NCBI GenBank assembly: GCA_030836365.1
Contig: JAURQB010000025.1
Location: 1 to 8,681 of the forward strand
Reading direction: 5' to 3'
DNA from: Bdellovibrionota bacterium
Lineage (GTDB): Bacteria; Bdellovibrionota; Bacteriovoracia; Bacteriovoracales; Bacteriovoracaceae
Length of the DNA stretch: 8,681 nucleotides
A program made the translations under genes and the position numbers. Positions within the stretch are counted from its first letter, which is position 1, and each line of letters begins with the position of its first letter. Below the pieces are notes generated by a model. That model saw only the letters and a list, made by a program, of their open reading frames with translations. It did not search any database and had not been told where the DNA came from. Shown here one piece after another: positions 6,929-8,681 of the stretch.

Positions 6929-8002
6929 ATGACACCTATCGTCGTTAACTCTAATGCCCTAAAAAGTATGAACAACTTCAAGCTTCCAGAGAACTTAGGA
7001 TTTGGCTCGGTTTTAACACCTGTCATGATTTACAGTGATTATCAAAATGGCGAATGGGGCCCATTGAAAATGGAGCCTTATCATGACCTATCAATCAATC
7101 CGACAATGAAGGTTCTTCATTACGCTCAAGAAATCTTCGAGGGAATGAAGGGATATCTTTCTCCTGAAGGTGAGCCACTTTTATTTCGCCCAGAAATGAA
7201 TGCAAAGCGCTTTAATTATTCCGCCCGCATGATGGCCATGCCTGAAATTGCTGAAGAGACCTACTTATCAGCCGCGCATGCGATTACTCACCTATCCAAA
7301 GATTTTATCCCCAGAGAGTCTGGGTCCTCACTTTATATTCGCCCTTTTATGTTTGCCACAGACACGAGCCTTGGAATCAAACCATCTGAGACTTTTCGTT
7401 TTATGGTTATTGCCTCTCCTAGTCAGAGTTATTTCAAGCCTGGTGATCTCAATGTTTATATTGAAAGACACGCTGTGCGTGCTTGTCCAGGCGGAGTCGG
7501 AACAGCAAAAACTGGCGGTAATTATGCAGCCAGCTTAAAGTCCTCCACCAAAGCAGCAGGGTTTAATTGCCAGCAAACTCTTTGGTTAGATGCTATTGAG
7601 AAAAAATATGTTGAAGAAATGAGCGGCATGAACTTTGTCGCGATTAAAAACGGTAAACTGATTACACCTGAGCTTACCGATACAATCCTTGCGGGAATCA
7701 CGCGAGATTCAATCCTCAAAATTGCACCTACCCTTGGGCTTGAAACTTCAGAAAGTAAAATTCGAATTAATGAGTTACTTGAAGACTTTCAATCAAAGAA
7801 AGCATCTGAAGCTTTTGCCTGTGGGACGGCCGTTATCATTGCACCCATAAGCAAATTCGTTGAAGAAAACAAAACAGAAGTACCTGTTTCAATATCAACA
7901 GGGGAATGGTCAATGAAAATTAGGAAGTATTTACTTGATATACAAGAGGGCCGCATTAATGGCCCTCAAGGTTGGTCAGTAAAAGTTAAAAAAACCTATT
8001 AG
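6929..8002 (+). CDS. ilvE: Branched-chain amino acid aminotransferase (PLP, fold type IV)
   Basis: A 357-aa cytoplasmic enzyme that transfers the amino group between glutamate and the keto acids of leucine, isoleucine and valine, the last step of their synthesis and first of their breakdown. Numbering from 6929: HYAQEIFEGMKGY at 64-76, R-P-x-x-N-x-x-R-F region at 87-95, YIRPF at 136-140, the PLP-binding Lys194 in GTAKTGGNYAASL, VEEMSGMN at 228-235 with the PLP-contacting Glu, ITRDSIL at 257-263 and ACGTA at 297-301. Length and motif order match the long BCAT subgroup (human BCAT / bacterial IlvE type II) rather than the roughly 310-aa E. coli form. The thiol pair of the human enzyme near ACGTA is not conserved (single Cys298). 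No other ilv genes are beside it. It converges with the antiporter gene, the two stop codons being 25 nt apart. Confidence 0.96.
   Translation: MTPIVVNSNALKSMNNFKLPENLGFGSVLTPVMIYSDYQNGEWGPLKMEPYHDLSINPTMKVLHYAQEIFEGMKGYLSPEGEPLLFRPEMNAKRFNYSARMMAMPEIAEETYLSAAHAITHLSKDFIPRESGSSLYIRPFMFATDTSLGIKPSETFRFMVIASPSQSYFKPGDLNVYIERHAVRACPGGVGTAKTGGNYAASLKSSTKAAGFNCQQTLWLDAIEKKYVEEMSGMNFVAIKNGKLITPELTDTILAGITRDSILKIAPTLGLETSESKIRINELLEDFQSKKASEAFACGTAVIIAPISKFVEENKTEVPVSISTGEWSMKIRKYLLDIQEGRINGPQGWSVKVKKTY
7946..7967 (+). repeat. GC-rich inverted repeat in the 3' end of ilvE
   Basis: GAGGGCC (7946-7952) and GGCCCTC (7961-7967) are perfect 7-bp complements around an 8-nt loop. Three more A-T pairs can form if two bases bulge. 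It stands out in AT-rich coding sequence, 35 nt before the stop codon, and encodes EGRINGPQ. No T-run follows it, so it is not a standard terminator. Confidence 0.6.
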
Positions 8003-8015
8003 TTAAAGATTAGGT
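7988..8015 (-). terminator. Weak candidate terminator for the antiporter gene
   Basis: Read on the minus strand, ACCTA (8015-8011) can pair with TAGGT (7998-7994), and this is followed by a run of T (complement of the A-run 7988-7994). The stem is only 5 bp and the structure overlaps the last codons of ilvE, so termination may be inefficient. Confidence 0.35.
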
Positions 8016-8043
8016 ATGACCTATTAGTCAAAGACTCGGTAAA
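7994..8043 (+). repeat. 25-nt-offset tandem duplication over the ilvE stop codon
   Basis: The segment 7994-8016, holding the last Tyr codon and TAG stop of ilvE, recurs at 8019-8041 with 20 of 23 bases identical. In the second copy AGTC-AAA-GACT forms a perfect 4-bp stem. In the first copy the same stem forms with two G-U pairs, so two of the three differences keep RNA pairing on the plus strand. The stop codon of the minus-strand antiporter gene lies inside the second copy. Confidence 0.75.
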
Positions 8044-8681
8044 AATTGAAGACAAAGAAGCACAACAATTGTTGGGCCTAAAGCACCTAGTAATAGCTTC
8101 AATGGACTAATTCCCTCTTCTCCAAATGAGCTTTTCAAAATACCAAATCCTGCTGGGTTTGGCGCGTTCGCAATAACTGTTAAACCACCACCGGCAACGG
8201 CACCCGCAACGAGGTAGTATTTTGAAGAATCACTAAGATCAACCAAGCTTCCAAGATAAGTAAGAGCAGCATTATCAGTAATCGCCGTTAACGCCGCTGC
8301 TCCATAAAATAAAACAAGAGAGTTCATCTTTGTCAGAATTTCTTGAAGCCACCATTGTTGAACATTTCCAAGAGTCACAAGACCCGCAAGAAAGAAGCCA
8401 ACAAGGAGGCTTTCTTTAATTTTAAGTTTATCTTGATACTCTTGCGTCACAGTTGTGAACCCAATAAAAAATAGAAATAGCCCCATAAAAAAGACCATAT
8501 GGTGAGCTGTATAAACAACCATTCCCATAAAAAGTAAGTGAATGAGAATAATCCACCAAGCTGGAGTCATCTCCCCTTTTTTATTTCTTGTATTGGTAAT
8601 TTTCCCGTCAAGCTCTCCCTTAAACATCATTCCAACAACAAGCGTATTGATGACAACACCAATTGCCGACTTCCAGCCAAA
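8028..8681 (-). CDS. Putative Na+/H+ antiporter, C-terminal half (cut by right edge)
   Basis: The minus-strand frame is open from the right edge through 217 codons to a TGA at 8030-8028. The Met codons at 8630 and 8627 are internal, because the reading continues upstream as FGWKSAIGVVINTLVVG, a membrane segment joined to the conserved FKGEL. The visible part has about five to six hydrophobic helices, a Lys/Arg-rich loop (DGKITNTRNKKGEM) and the conserved segments TDNAALTYLGSL and ANAPNPAGFGIL. These match the C-terminal half of the putative Na+/H+ antiporter family (Na_H_antiport_3, PF07399), where the Asp/Asn-rich helix probably takes part in ion binding. The role would be sodium/proton exchange across the inner membrane, but most members are uncharacterised. 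The full gene is probably near 400 codons, so roughly half is missing. Confidence 0.82.
   Translation of the reverse strand, partial: FGWKSAIGVVINTLVVGMMFKGELDGKITNTRNKKGEMTPAWWIILIHLLFMGMVVYTAHHMVFFMGLFLFFIGFTTVTQEYQDKLKIKESLLVGFFLAGLVTLGNVQQWWLQEILTKMNSLVLFYGAAALTAITDNAALTYLGSLVDLSDSSKYYLVAGAVAGGGLTVIANAPNPAGFGILKSSFGEEGISPLKLLLGALGPTIVVLLCLQFLPSL

Noticed and set aside
6917..6931. Upstream ATG at 6917 as the ilvE start
   Set aside because: The Shine-Dalgarno TGGAGA overlaps this ATG and is correctly spaced for the ATG at 6929 instead.
7248..7719. Two frames (96 codons plus strand, 65 codons minus strand) overlapping ilvE
   Set aside because: They are shadows of the most conserved part of ilvE, including the PLP-lysine region.
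8028..8630. A complete 200-aa protein starting at the ATG at 8630
   Set aside because: The frame stays open to the window edge and the upstream residues form a membrane segment continuous with the conserved antiporter sequence, so the ATG is internal.

Overview
The window reads as an ordinary chromosomal segment of an AT-rich Gram-negative bacterium. It holds an outer-membrane-type beta-barrel protein, a lipoprotein with a lipobox, a secreted lipase-like protein and a CCA-encoded tRNA-Val. The AT-rich composition, SurA-like/DsbA envelope protein and lysine-rich proteins would suit the Bdellovibrionota (Bacteriovorax/Halobacteriovorax-like), but that is an impression and no marker here settles it.

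Layout. Positions 1-5031 are all on the minus strand. Read in the direction of transcription they are: two overlapping half-size ABC exporter genes (5031-3298 and 3308-1533), then a SurA-like/DsbA-fold lipoprotein with its own candidate promoter (1456-410), an intrinsic terminator (386-349), and the start of a coiled-coil protein that runs off the left edge (310-1). Positions 5072-5193 carry a strong promoter and tRNA-Val(GAC) on the plus strand, followed by a small beta-barrel protein (5242-5808). A lipase-like alpha/beta hydrolase (6779-5838) converges on it. From the other side of the lipase promoter region the branched-chain aminotransferase gene ilvE (6929-8002) runs rightward and converges on a Na+/H+ antiporter-like gene (8681-8028) that is cut by the right edge.

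How the genes fit together. The two ABC proteins are almost certainly one heterodimer. One carries Trp in the A-loop, a short Walker A to Q-loop segment, canonical LSGGQ and Asp in place of the catalytic Glu. The other carries Tyr, a longer segment, a degenerate ISAGQ and the catalytic Glu. This is the one-dead-site, one-live-site layout of ABCC-type (MRP/CFTR) and TM287/288-type exporters. The DsbA-like lipoprotein would act in the envelope, where the lipase and barrel are also exported. ilvE, the tRNA and the antiporter are housekeeping genes.

I see no defence, secretion-island or mobile system. The most unusual DNA-level signal is that both convergent junctions carry a tandem duplication with exactly 25-nt offset. 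In each case it copies the last codon(s) and stop codon of the rightward gene, and each copy can form a small hairpin. In the ilvE copy, two of the substitutions preserve RNA base pairing.
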